Shown piece by piece: positions 24,279 through 34,278 of a DNA stretch of 64,000 nt. The position numbers and the translations under genes are program-made. Below the pieces are notes generated by a model. It did not search any database and had not been told where the DNA came from. It saw nothing but the letters and a program-made list of their open reading frames with translations. Every line of letters starts with the position of its first letter. The first letter of the stretch is position 1. The DNA comes from Streptomyces profundus (GTDB lineage Bacteria > Actinomycetota > Actinomycetes > Streptomycetales > Streptomycetaceae), in the NCBI RefSeq assembly GCF_020740535.1, contig NZ_CP082362.1:4772501-4836500 (forward strand). Reading direction: 5' to 3'.

Positions 24279-26018
24279 GTGAGCGATGAGCAGGCGTCGA
24301 TCCACGGGTTCGGCGGGGAGTCGCGTGAGCCCGGGGGCGGTGGCGAGCCCGGGCAGCCTCGTGGCCAGGGCGGCGCGACCGGGTTGGAGGAGGACGGTGC
24401 GCTGCGGGTGCGTCTCGGCGCGCTGCGGGAGCTGGTCGGGCTGTCCAGGACGCGGCTCGACGAGCGGGTGCTCGCTGAGGCGGGCCGGGTGTTGGACGAG
24501 GCGGCGGCCAGGGACCGGCTGCCCCGCGCGTACACCACGGTGGCGATCGCCGGGGCGACGGGCAGTGGGAAGTCGACGCTGTTCAACGCGTTGGCCGGGG
24601 CGCAGCTCTCCGAGGCGGGGGTGCGCCGTCCGACGACGGCCACGCCGGTCTCCTGCACCTGGGAGGCGGGGCGCGGGCAGAGCCCCGACGGTCTGCTGGA
24701 GCGTCTCGGGGTGCCGGCGCGGGCCAGGCGCCGGGCGCATGTGCTGGATCCGGGGCTGCGCGGGTTGATCCTGCTCGACCTGCCGGACTACGACTCGGTC
24801 GATCCGGCGCACCGCGAGCAGGTGGATCGGCTGCTGGGCCTGGTGGACGCGGTGGTGTGGGTGGTCGATCCGGAGAAGTACGCGGACGCGCTGCTCCACG
24901 AGCGCTATCTGCGGGCGTTCGCCGGGCATGCCGACGTCTCGTTGATCGTGTTGAACCAGGCCGACCGGCTGCCGCCCGAGGCGGTGGACGCGGTGCTCGA
25001 CGATCTGCGGCGGCTGCTGGACGAACGGGGCGTGGCCCTGGGGGAGCACGGGGAGCCGGGCGCCTGGGTGCTCGCCGGGTCGGCGCTGACGGGGGACGGG
25101 GTGGGGGAGCTGCGCAAGTTGATCGGGGAGTTGGTGGCCGCCAGGACGGCCGCGGCGCGGCGGTTGGCGGCGGATGTGGACGGCGTCGCGCGGCGGCTTG
25201 AGGCCGTCTATGTGGCGGACGGCGCGGCGGCGCCGAACGGGCTGACCGACGAGGCGCGGGAGGAGTTCGAGGATCGGCTGGCCACGGCCGTGGGGGCGCC
25301 GGCGGCCGGGCAGGCCGCGGAGCGCGGCTGGCTGCGGCGCTCGGACCGGGCCTGCGGCACCCCGTTGGCGCAGGGGCTGCGTCGGTTGGCGGCCCGGCAG
25401 GCCGAACGGCGTGGCGAGCCGCCGGCGTTGGCGGCCAAGCGGCTGCGGGGGGACGAGGCCCTCACGGTGTCGGGGCCCGAGGTGGAGCAGGCGGTGCGGC
25501 GGTTGGCCGACGAGGCGGCGGACGGGCTGCCCGAGCCCTGGGCCAAGGCGGTGCGGGACGCCGCCTGGCGTGGCGCCGGGACGCTGCCCAGGGCGTTGGA
25601 GAGCGCCCTGGTGGGGCGTGGCCCCGCGGTGCGTCCGCCTCGCCCCGGCTGGTGGTCGGCGGCGGCGGCCGGGCAGGCGGTGCTGCTGACCACCCAGCTG
25701 CTGGGGTTCTGCTGGCTGTTGGCGGTGCTGGTCGGCCAGCCCCTGATGGGGCGTTGGCTGCCGGTGACGCTGCTGGTGCTGGGCTCGGTGGGCGGGCCGC
25801 TGCTGGCCTGGGGCTGCCGGATCGCGGCGCGTGGCCCCGCGCACGCGCACGGGCAACAGGAGGAGTGGCGACTGCGGCGGCTGGCCGCCGAGTTGGGGCA
25901 CCGCCAGGTGCTGGAGCCGGTAGCCGCCGAGCTGTTGCGGTACCGCGAGGTGCGGGAGCGCTATGTGGTGGCGGCTTCACCCGCAGGGGTGACGGAGTTG
26001 TCCACAACCGGCCACTGA
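24279..26018 (+). CDS. dynamin/YfjP-like GTPase with C-terminal membrane segments (second of two)
   Basis: A 579-residue protein. G1 is GATGSGKST at 92-100; TTATPV forms switch I; G3 is LLDLPDYDSV; G4 is LNQADRL. Two hydrophobic segments at about 470-530 (AVLLTTQLLGFCWLLAVLVG and LPVTLLVLGSVGGPLLAWGC) anchor it. Paired GTPases of this kind are conserved in streptomycetes; the first lacks obvious membrane helices, so this one probably recruits the pair to the membrane. Roles in membrane remodelling or septation are inferred from dynamin-like relatives. GTG at 24279 follows GTGAGGAG. Confidence 0.85.
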   Translation: MSDEQASIHGFGGESREPGGGGEPGQPRGQGGATGLEEDGALRVRLGALRELVGLSRTRLDERVLAEAGRVLDEAAARDRLPRAYTTVAIAGATGSGKSTLFNALAGAQLSEAGVRRPTTATPVSCTWEAGRGQSPDGLLERLGVPARARRRAHVLDPGLRGLILLDLPDYDSVDPAHREQVDRLLGLVDAVVWVVDPEKYADALLHERYLRAFAGHADVSLIVLNQADRLPPEAVDAVLDDLRRLLDERGVALGEHGEPGAWVLAGSALTGDGVGELRKLIGELVAARTAAARRLAADVDGVARRLEAVYVADGAAAPNGLTDEAREEFEDRLATAVGAPAAGQAAERGWLRRSDRACGTPLAQGLRRLAARQAERRGEPPALAAKRLRGDEALTVSGPEVEQAVRRLADEAADGLPEPWAKAVRDAAWRGAGTLPRALESALVGRGPAVRPPRPGWWSAAAAGQAVLLTTQLLGFCWLLAVLVGQPLMGRWLPVTLLVLGSVGGPLLAWGCRIAARGPAHAHGQQEEWRLRRLAAELGHRQVLEPVAAELLRYREVRERYVVAASPAGVTELSTTGH

Positions 26019-26244
26019 TCCACAGGTCTCGGCGGGTTTTCCGCGACTGCCCCATCATGGTGCCCGGTGAGGCGTTCGGTGAAGTCACCAGGTAACGATT
26101 CGACTTCGGAATGTGTGAGGCCCCGGATCGACGGGGACATTGCCGAACTGCCTCTCTACGATCCACCGTACGCACGGGGATGTTGATGAGCGTGCCGTCG
26201 GAAGATACGGCTGCGCCCTGTGATCTCGTGGAGGGGACACACAC

Positions 26245-27657
26245 ATGATGCACGCGCGCAAGCGGGCACTCACCCGCCTTGCGGCCACGGCCGTCGCCAC
26301 CGGGCTGTTCGCGGGAGGCGCCATAGCCACCGCCGGCTCGGCCATCGCCGACGAGCAGAACCCGCGCAGCGGGGGCGCCACGGCGGTCCTCGACGGATTG
26401 ACCGTCAGCGACCACGTCAAGGTCACCCACAACGGGGAGACCAACACCTACGGGGCCGGCCTCTTCTATCTGACCGCCGACGACGGCGGCACGCTGAAGA
26501 CCTACTGCATCGACTTCGCCACCGGTGCGCGGGAGGGCGCCCAGTACAAGGAGACGGACTGGCAGTCCTCGACGCTCCACGGGAACCCGGACGCCGGCAA
26601 GATCCACTGGATCCTGCAAAACTCCTTCCCCGTGGTGAACGACCTGGCCGGCCTCGCCGAGCAGGCGGGCGCCGAGTCGCTGAACGAGGAGCAGGCCGCC
26701 GCCGGCACCCAGGCCGCGATCTGGGAGCTCTCCGACGGCGTGGACGCCGTTCCCACCAACGAGAACGCCGCGAAGCTCGCGGACTGGCTGCTGGAGAACG
26801 CCGGTGATGTCGCCGAGCCGGGCGCCTCGCTTGAGCTGACCCCGCCGCAGGTCTCGGGCCAGCCGGGCCAGGTGATCGGCCCGGTCACGGTCAACACCAG
26901 TGCGGACGCGGTCTTCGTCTCCCCCGACGCCGGCGCCGCCGAGCAGGGCGTGACGATCGTCGACGCCAACGGCGAGTACATCACCGAGGACCAGCCCGTC
27001 TCCAACGGCGCCGAGCTGTACTTCTCGGTGCCCGAGGACGCGGCGGACGGCCAGGCCTCGCTGACCGCAACGGCCACCTCGCAGGTGCCCGTCGGCCGTG
27101 CCTTCACCGGCATCGACACCCGCACCCAGACCATGATCCTGGCCGGCTCCTCGGACTCGTCCGTGACCGCCGGCGCCAGCGCCACCTGGGCCTCCGCCGG
27201 TCAGCCCTCCGTCGCGGTCAACGCGGTGGAGAAGTGCACCGAGGGCGGCGTGGAGATCACCGCCACCAACGAGGGCGACGTTCCCTTCACCTTCGAGCTG
27301 GACGGCCAGGAGCACGAGATCGGCCCGGGCGAGTCCCACGCGCAGGTCGTGACGGTCGAGAACGGCCAGGCCTACGAGATCACCATCGAGAACTCCATCG
27401 ACGGCGCCGACCCGTGGGTCTTCAGCGGCGTGCTGGACTGCGAGACCGGTGACGACGGCGGTCAGGAGCAGGTCGACGACAACGACCCGGCGCCGGCCAG
27501 CACCGGTGGCGAGAGCGACGACGGCCCCGACCTGGCCGAGACCGGCAGCAGCGGCGGCAACCCCGCCCTGATCGGTGGGGCCGCCGTGGTCCTGCTCGTG
27601 GTCGGTGCCGGCGTGGTCTTCTTCATCCGCCGCCGCGCCACCACCGCGGGTGAGTGA
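26245..27657 (+). CDS. cell-wall-anchored thioester-domain surface protein (LAETG sorting signal)
   Basis: A 470-residue secreted protein with a signal peptide (residues 1-35, AxA-type end GSAIA). The N-terminal domain is a thioester domain: TYCIDF (Cys88) and GTQAAIW (Gln156), the residues expected to form an internal Cys-Gln thioester that bonds covalently to a target surface. A beta-sandwich region follows (about 175-400). The C terminus has LAETG at 430-434, a hydrophobic helix and RRR, the signal for class E-type sortases of streptomycetes. GTGGAGGGG precedes the ATG pair at 26245/26248. No sortase gene is adjacent. Confidence 0.88.
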   Translation: MMHARKRALTRLAATAVATGLFAGGAIATAGSAIADEQNPRSGGATAVLDGLTVSDHVKVTHNGETNTYGAGLFYLTADDGGTLKTYCIDFATGAREGAQYKETDWQSSTLHGNPDAGKIHWILQNSFPVVNDLAGLAEQAGAESLNEEQAAAGTQAAIWELSDGVDAVPTNENAAKLADWLLENAGDVAEPGASLELTPPQVSGQPGQVIGPVTVNTSADAVFVSPDAGAAEQGVTIVDANGEYITEDQPVSNGAELYFSVPEDAADGQASLTATATSQVPVGRAFTGIDTRTQTMILAGSSDSSVTAGASATWASAGQPSVAVNAVEKCTEGGVEITATNEGDVPFTFELDGQEHEIGPGESHAQVVTVENGQAYEITIENSIDGADPWVFSGVLDCETGDDGGQEQVDDNDPAPASTGGESDDGPDLAETGSSGGNPALIGGAAVVLLVVGAGVVFFIRRRATTAGE

Positions 27658-27701
27658 CCTGACGGGTCACCCCTGAGGTAACAGCGGTACCGAACGCGCC
27701 T

Positions 27702-27730
27702 GGGGGCGGGTCCGACACGGGCCCGCCCCC
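27702..27730. terminator. 9-bp GC hairpin after the thioester protein
   Basis: Arms 27702-27710 (GGGGGCGGG) and 27722-27730 (CCCGCCCCC) pair exactly around an 11-nt loop, about 45 nt after the stop at 27657 and about 150 nt before the ettA start. Confidence 0.65.
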
Positions 27731-27878
27731 TCGGCGTGGCCGTGCGCCCGCGCCGCCCCTCCACACCCCCTGGGACCCCGGCACCGGTTTCGTCCGGGGC
27801 CCGGGGATGCGGCAGGATGGTGGCAGGCTTCCCGCGGCCTGACATCCCTCATGACGACAGCTAGCCGGACGGTTTCTC

Positions 27879-29543
<1,665 letters not shown>

Positions 29544-29547
29544 GACG

Positions 29548-29976
29548 ATGCGGCATCGCTTTGAATGCCCGCTGCGCTGGTCGGACATGGACGCCTTCGG
29601 CCATGTCAACAACGTGGTCTTCCTGCGCTATCTCGAAGAGGCGCGGATAGATTTCATGTTCCGGCTGGCGCGGAAGGCCGACTCGGGCGCGTTCACCGGC
29701 GGTTCGGTGGTCGCCCGGCACGAGATCGACTACCGCATGCCGCTCACCCACCGCCCCGAACCGGTCGTCGTCGAGCTCTGGGTGACCAAGCTGGGCTTCG
29801 CCTCGGCCACGGTCGGCTACGAGATCAAGGACGAGCGCGGCGTCTATGTCACGGCGCGGACCGTGGTGGTGCCCTACGACCTGGAGCAGGGCCGGGCCAG
29901 GCGGCTGACGGACGAGGAGCGGACGTTCCTCTCCCGGTATCTCGACGACGAGGCGACGGGCGCCGAAACGGTATGA
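29548..29976 (+). CDS. acyl-CoA thioesterase, hotdog fold (4HBT family)
   Basis: A 142-residue hotdog protein. The catalytic Asp region is LRWSDMDAFGHVNNVVFLRYLEE compressed into residues 9-31, with the D-x-x-G-H-V-N-N pattern of 4-hydroxybenzoyl-CoA thioesterase-like enzymes; the second half has the GGSVVARHEIDYRMPL strand. Family length is 130-150. It begins 4 nt after ettA and its stop overlaps the next gene (ATGA), forming a three-gene unit. The substrate is probably a small or medium acyl-CoA; it is not determinable here. Confidence 0.85.
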   Translation: MRHRFECPLRWSDMDAFGHVNNVVFLRYLEEARIDFMFRLARKADSGAFTGGSVVARHEIDYRMPLTHRPEPVVVELWVTKLGFASATVGYEIKDERGVYVTARTVVVPYDLEQGRARRLTDEERTFLSRYLDDEATGAETV

Positions 29977-30629
29977 CCGAGCAGCCGGAGTTGGCGTTCG
30001 CGCGGCCGGGTGAGGCGGCGGATCTCGTCGCCTTCCTCGCCCGCCAGCTGCGGTGGGATCGCACGGCCGCCGCCCGGGTGCAGGGCGAGGGCGAGGTGCT
30101 CGCCGTCTTCACCCAGCCGGCCAGGTTCGGCGTGCTGGCCGTCCGCCCCGTGCCGCTGCGCGCGCCCGTCCGGTTGGATCGCACGGTCTCCGCCGGGGAG
30201 TTGATCGAGGCGGTGGACGAGGAGCGCGAGACGCTGTCGCTGCCGGCCGCGGTGACGGGCCCGTCCTGGGCCGGGCTGCTGCCGCCGCGCGGCGGCTGGC
30301 GCGCGCTGGTCGAGGTGCCGCACCAGCGGGTGCGGCAGGCCGCGGACACGGTGGTCGCCGAGTTCCGGGAGCGCACCGAGGGCCTGCCCCCAGAGGAGCG
30401 CACCCGGGGCGCGCTGGACGCGCTGGCCGAGGAGATATGGTCCCGCCCGCTCCCCGACACCACGCTGCCGCTGCGCGCCGTGCACGCGGCGCACGCCCTC
30501 GGCCTGCTGCGCGCGACGGAGCCCGTCACGGTGCTGGAGCGCGGCCCCTGGCTGCGGCTGCGGACCGCGTTGGGCTCGACGGCCGTTCGCCGGGCCGGCG
30601 TCGGCGGCCTGAGCGTCACCCCGCTGTAG
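29973..30629 (+). CDS. actinobacterial conserved-type hypothetical protein
   Basis: A 218-residue soluble protein that I do not recognise as a named family. It has an alternating strand/helix pattern (VLAVFTQPARFGVLAVRPVPL, then RWALVEV-type strand and a helical AADTVVAEFRERTEGLPPEE). A repeated LDRTVSAGELIEAVDEE segment suggests a compact alpha/beta core. The ATG overlaps the thioesterase stop, so expression is coupled to it and to ettA. No signal peptide or membrane helix is present. Confidence 0.7.
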   Translation: MTEQPELAFARPGEAADLVAFLARQLRWDRTAAARVQGEGEVLAVFTQPARFGVLAVRPVPLRAPVRLDRTVSAGELIEAVDEERETLSLPAAVTGPSWAGLLPPRGGWRALVEVPHQRVRQAADTVVAEFRERTEGLPPEERTRGALDALAEEIWSRPLPDTTLPLRAVHAAHALGLLRATEPVTVLERGPWLRLRTALGSTAVRRAGVGGLSVTPL

Positions 30630-30805
30630 CGCCGGCCGGCGCGGGCCTCGCCGTGGGGTATCGCCGCCGCACCCGAGCCGGCCAACGGCCTTGGGCAGGT
30701 GGCGACCGGCTGCCGTAGGCGTCGACTGAGCAGACCCGGGCCCGGCTACCACCGGGTATCCCCACCGGCGGCGTCTCGCCGCGGCGGGTCTGCCACCATG
30801 GAGGC

Positions 30806-31189
30806 ATGATCCAGCAGCTGACGTTCTACGAGCAGGTCGGGGGCGAGCCGACCTTTCGGGCGCTGGTCCGCAGGTTCTACGAGGGTGTCGCCGAGGACCC
30901 GATCCTGCGGCCGATGTACCCGGAGGAGGATCTCGGTCCCGCCGAGGACCGGTTGGCGCTCTTCCTGATGCAGTACTGGGGCGGGCCCCACACCTACGGC
31001 GAGACCAGGGGGCACCCCAGGCTCCGGATGCGGCACGCGCCGTTCACGGTCGACCGCGCCGCGCACGATGCCTGGTTGCGGCATATGCGCGACGCGGTGG
31101 ACAGCCTGGCCCTTGAGCCCAAGTTGGAGAAGCAGCTCTGGGACTATCTGGTGTTCGCCGCCCGCTCCATGGTCAACACCCCGGAGTAG
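30806..31189 (+). CDS. glbO: group II truncated haemoglobin (trHbO-like)
   Basis: A 127-residue globin. The opening FYEQVGGEPTFRALVRRFYEGVA and PILRPMYPEEDL pattern belong to group II truncated globins. The proximal heme His is in MRHAPF (about residue 76), and the G8 Trp is in DAWLRHM. LFLMQYWGGPHTY carries the E-helix aromatic residues. These proteins bind O2 and may detoxify reactive oxygen or nitrogen or support respiration. It is monocistronic and convergent with the ABC exporter genes; only 18 nt separate them. Confidence 0.9.
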   Translation: MIQQLTFYEQVGGEPTFRALVRRFYEGVAEDPILRPMYPEEDLGPAEDRLALFLMQYWGGPHTYGETRGHPRLRMRHAPFTVDRAAHDAWLRHMRDAVDSLALEPKLEKQLWDYLVFAARSMVNTPE

Positions 31190-31207
31190 CCCCGGGGCGG
31201 GGCCCGT

Positions 31208-32275
31208 TCAGGCGTCGTCCCAGCGGAACAGCCGCGCCGAGATCGCCGTCACCACGGCGGTGAACAGCAGCAGGCCGCCGATCACCGGCAGCGCCGCGCC
31301 CCAGCCCTCGCCCCGGGTGAGCACGTCCTGCATCGCCTGGTTGAGGTGCTTCAGCGGCATCGCGTTGGAGATCGCCGCCACCCAGCCGGGGACGCCGTCC
31401 AGCGGGAAGAACGAGCCGGACAGGAACGCCATCGGCATGATCACCAGCTGGAGCGCCGCGTTGGCCGCCTCATCCGTCTTGGCCCAGGCGCCGATCAGCA
31501 GGCCGAGCGACATGAACGCCAACGTGCCGGACGCGACCAGCGGGATCGCCAGCCACCAGAAGCCGGTGAGCTGGAGCCCGTAGAAGGGGATGGTCGCGAT
31601 GCCGATGAAGAGCGCCATCTGGAGCAGCGCCATCCCGAGGCTGACGCCGACCCGGGCGCTGATCACGGTCGCCGGCGAGATCGGCGCCAGCCACAGCCGG
31701 CGCAGGATCCGCTTCTTCCGCCAACTCACCAGGGTGAACGCCGACATGAAGGCCGCGCCCATGGCGATCGCCCAGCCGAGCAGCCCCGGTGCGAGGAACT
31801 GGATGGCCTTGATCGAACGGTCCTCGACCTGGTCGGTCGCCAGCTCGAAGGCCGGCGGCTCACCTGTCGCCGCCACGTTGGCGCTCTGCACCAGCGACTG
31901 CACCAGCCCCTGCACGGCGCCGGACCGCGCCGGGTCGGCCGCCGAGTAGCGCAGTTCGACGGTGCCGTTCCCCTCCTCCCAGACCACGGCGTCGGCGCCC
32001 CCGTCGCTGACCCGCGACAACGCCTCGTCGCGGTCCGCCACATGCTCCAGGTTCAGCGCCTCGGAGAGCCCGCGGCGCTCGTCGGCCGACAGGTCGTCGA
32101 GCACGGCGACATCGCCGACCTGGAGGACATGGGAGCGGGAGACCGAGTCGTTCTGGAACAGCGCGCCGAAGAGCAGCAGGAACATCAACGGGAAGATCAG
32201 CGTGAAGAAGGACGCGGTGCGGTCCCTCAGCAGGGCGAACAGCATCGCCCTCGACAGGCTCTTGAGGGCGCTCAT
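31208..32275 (-). CDS. ABC-2 type exporter permease (DrrB-like)
   Basis: A 355-residue permease with one N-terminal helix (about 18-40), a large extracytoplasmic region (about 45-165), and five more helices from about 170 to the end (for example LLGWAIAMGAAFMSAFTLV and LPVIGGLLLFTAVVTAISA). This is the ABC-2/YhgE-like layout of multidrug or lipid exporters. The ATG at 32275 overlaps the stop of the ATPase gene (ATGA). The substrate is unknown. Confidence 0.88.
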   Translation of the reverse strand: MSALKSLSRAMLFALLRDRTASFFTLIFPLMFLLLFGALFQNDSVSRSHVLQVGDVAVLDDLSADERRGLSEALNLEHVADRDEALSRVSDGGADAVVWEEGNGTVELRYSAADPARSGAVQGLVQSLVQSANVAATGEPPAFELATDQVEDRSIKAIQFLAPGLLGWAIAMGAAFMSAFTLVSWRKKRILRRLWLAPISPATVISARVGVSLGMALLQMALFIGIATIPFYGLQLTGFWWLAIPLVASGTLAFMSLGLLIGAWAKTDEAANAALQLVIMPMAFLSGSFFPLDGVPGWVAAISNAMPLKHLNQAMQDVLTRGEGWGAALPVIGGLLLFTAVVTAISARLFRWDDA

Positions 32276-33006
32276 TCCCGGTACTCCCGTCCCGTGAGCT
32301 GGAGGAAGACGTCCTCCAGGTTCTTCACGCCCAGCTCGGCGACCAGATCGGCCGGGGACCCGACCCGCAGGATGCGGCCGGCGTCCATGATGGCCACCCG
32401 GTCGCAGAGGATCTCGGCCTCGTCCAGGTAGTGCGTGGTGAGGACGACGGTGCGACCCGCCCTGTTGATCCCGCGGAGCAGATCCCACAGGTTGCGACGG
32501 GCCTGCGGATCGAGCCCGGTGGTCGGCTCGTCGAGAAAGACCAGCTCCGGATCGTGCACCAGAGCGCAGGCGATGGAGAGCCGCTGGGCCTGCCCGCCGG
32601 AGAGCTTGTCCTCGCGGGTGTCCGCCTTCTCCGTCAGGCCGACCGTCTCCAGCATCTCGTCGGCCCGCCGCGTCGAGACGCCGTAGAGGGCCGCGAAGGT
32701 GTGGATCTGCTCCCGCGCGGTGAGCTTCTCGAAGAACGCCGACGCCTGGAGCTGGACGCCGATCCGCCGCAGCAGCCGCTGGTCCCGAGGCCAGGAGGGA
32801 ACGCCGAGCAGCCGCGCCGTGCCCTCGTCGGGTTCGCGCAGCCCCTCGATCAGCTCCATCGTGGTGGTCTTGCCGGCACCGTTGGGGCCCAGGATGCCGT
32901 AGAACTCACCTTCCGTGACCTCGAAGGTCACCCCGTCGACGGCCTGGACCTCGCCGTAACGCTTACGCAGTCCTTCGACCGATATGGCGGCTATGTTGTT
33001 CGTCAC
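32272..33006 (-). CDS. ABC exporter ATP-binding protein (DrrA-like)
   Basis: A 244-residue ATPase. Walker A GPNGAGKTT at 39-47, signature LSGGQAQRL, Walker B LVFLDEPTTGLD and the TTHYLDEAE switch are all visible. LGVKNLEDVFLQLTGREYR at the C terminus is the typical DrrA-type ending. GTG at 33006. It forms a two-gene exporter with the permease downstream. It lies 84 nt after the FHA gene's stop on the same strand, so read-through from the phosphosignalling operon is possible. Confidence 0.9.
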   Translation of the reverse strand: MTNNIAAISVEGLRKRYGEVQAVDGVTFEVTEGEFYGILGPNGAGKTTTMELIEGLREPDEGTARLLGVPSWPRDQRLLRRIGVQLQASAFFEKLTAREQIHTFAALYGVSTRRADEMLETVGLTEKADTREDKLSGGQAQRLSIACALVHDPELVFLDEPTTGLDPQARRNLWDLLRGINRAGRTVVLTTHYLDEAEILCDRVAIMDAGRILRVGSPADLVAELGVKNLEDVFLQLTGREYRE

Positions 33007-33090
33007 TCTGCGATCGTAGGTGCTGGCCGAAAACTCACCGTCGGTGGGCCACCCCAGGACGACTCCGGGTCACTGTCAACGGTGGTTCCG

Positions 33091-34095
33091 TCACTGACGG
33101 TAGAGGCGCAGCGTGGTCCAGGCGCCCACATGCACCCGGTCCCCCTCCTGGAGCGGTACCGGGACGAACGGCTGGATCGGGTCCTCCGCGCCGTTCACCG
33201 TGGTGCCGTTGGTGGAGTCCTGATCCACCACGGCCCAGCCGCCGTCCGGCTGCTCCACCAGCACCGCGTGCTGGTGGGAGACGCCCGGATCCTCCGGCTG
33301 GACGGAGAGGTCGATATCCGGCGACTCGCCCGTGGAGTTCCGGCGTCGGCCGATGGTCATCTGCGGCCCGCTGAGGTGGAGTTGCTGCTCCGGCGCGTAG
33401 GCGGGCAGCGACAGCTGGGCGGCCTCGGGGCCCGAGCGGTGCATCATCGCGGCGAAGTACTCGGGGTCGGGACCGACCGTCACCAGCCAGCCGCCGCCGG
33501 GCTGCTGGCCCGGATAGCCGGGCGGGCCCGGCTGCGGCGGCGCGGCCGGCGCGCCGCTGGGCGGCGGCAGCATCCAGTCACCGGACGGTTGCGGCGGCGG
33601 GGGCTGCTGATACTGCGGCGGCGGCGCGGGCGGCTGGCCGAACCCGGGCGGCCCCGACAGCTGTTGCTGTCCCATCGGCTGCTGCCCCATCGGCGCCGCG
33701 TGCGGCGCGCCCGGATAGGCGGGGGCGGGCGGGGTGTAGGTGGTGGGGGAGTTGGTCAGGAAGTTGTACCGGCACTCCTCGCAGAACGGGGACTGCGCCT
33801 CGCGCGGGGTGCGGCACTGCGGACACGACTCGACGCCCTGCATCGGCGCGGTGACCGGCCCACCCGGCGGCGGGTAGCCGGGCGCGCCGGGCGGCTGGCC
33901 CGGGTATCCCTGCGGCCCCGGCTGTGAGGGGAAGCCCTGCCCGGGCGGCGGAGGCGGCGGCCCCGGGTGACCGGGATAGTCCTGACCCGGCATGGGCGGC
34001 GGTGGCATGGGGACGGCGGGTGCCATGATGCGGTGTCCACAGACCTCGCACCAGTCCTCGGCCATCGACTGATGGCCGTTGGGGCAAGTGGGCAT
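33091..34095 (-). CDS. FHA-domain protein with double zinc ribbon
   Basis: A 334-residue phosphothreonine-binding protein. The N terminus has a zinc-ribbon-like motif (CPNGHQ...CEVCGH, about 4-23). A Pro/Gly/Gln-rich linker follows, with a second CxxC pair (CPQCRT...CEEC, about 87-105). The C-terminal ~85 residues form the FHA domain (TIGRRRNS, VSHQHAVLVE, DSTNGTTVNG). It is last in the operon with the PknG-like kinase and PP2C phosphatase and probably reads the kinase's phosphorylation. It recalls GarA/OdhI of the mycobacterial PknG pathway, though no GarA-type ETTS motif is visible. Confidence 0.85.
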   Translation of the reverse strand: MPTCPNGHQSMAEDWCEVCGHRIMAPAVPMPPPPMPGQDYPGHPGPPPPPPGQGFPSQPGPQGYPGQPPGAPGYPPPGGPVTAPMQGVESCPQCRTPREAQSPFCEECRYNFLTNSPTTYTPPAPAYPGAPHAAPMGQQPMGQQQLSGPPGFGQPPAPPPQYQQPPPPQPSGDWMLPPPSGAPAAPPQPGPPGYPGQQPGGGWLVTVGPDPEYFAAMMHRSGPEAAQLSLPAYAPEQQLHLSGPQMTIGRRRNSTGESPDIDLSVQPEDPGVSHQHAVLVEQPDGGWAVVDQDSTNGTTVNGAEDPIQPFVPVPLQEGDRVHVGAWTTLRLYRQ

Positions 34096-34278
34096 GGACT
34101 GCCTCCCCCTCACGTCTGCTTCTTCACTCGGTTCGAATCGGCTGTCTTCTGCTGTCCGTCGGGTCTGCCGCGCTCTCGCCGCGTCGCTCGCCGCACCTCT
34201 CGCCGGCAGTACGACAGGTGCCCTCAGTGAACATTACCGGTCGACCTTCGTCGACAGGCCATGACCTTCGGCACCTTT

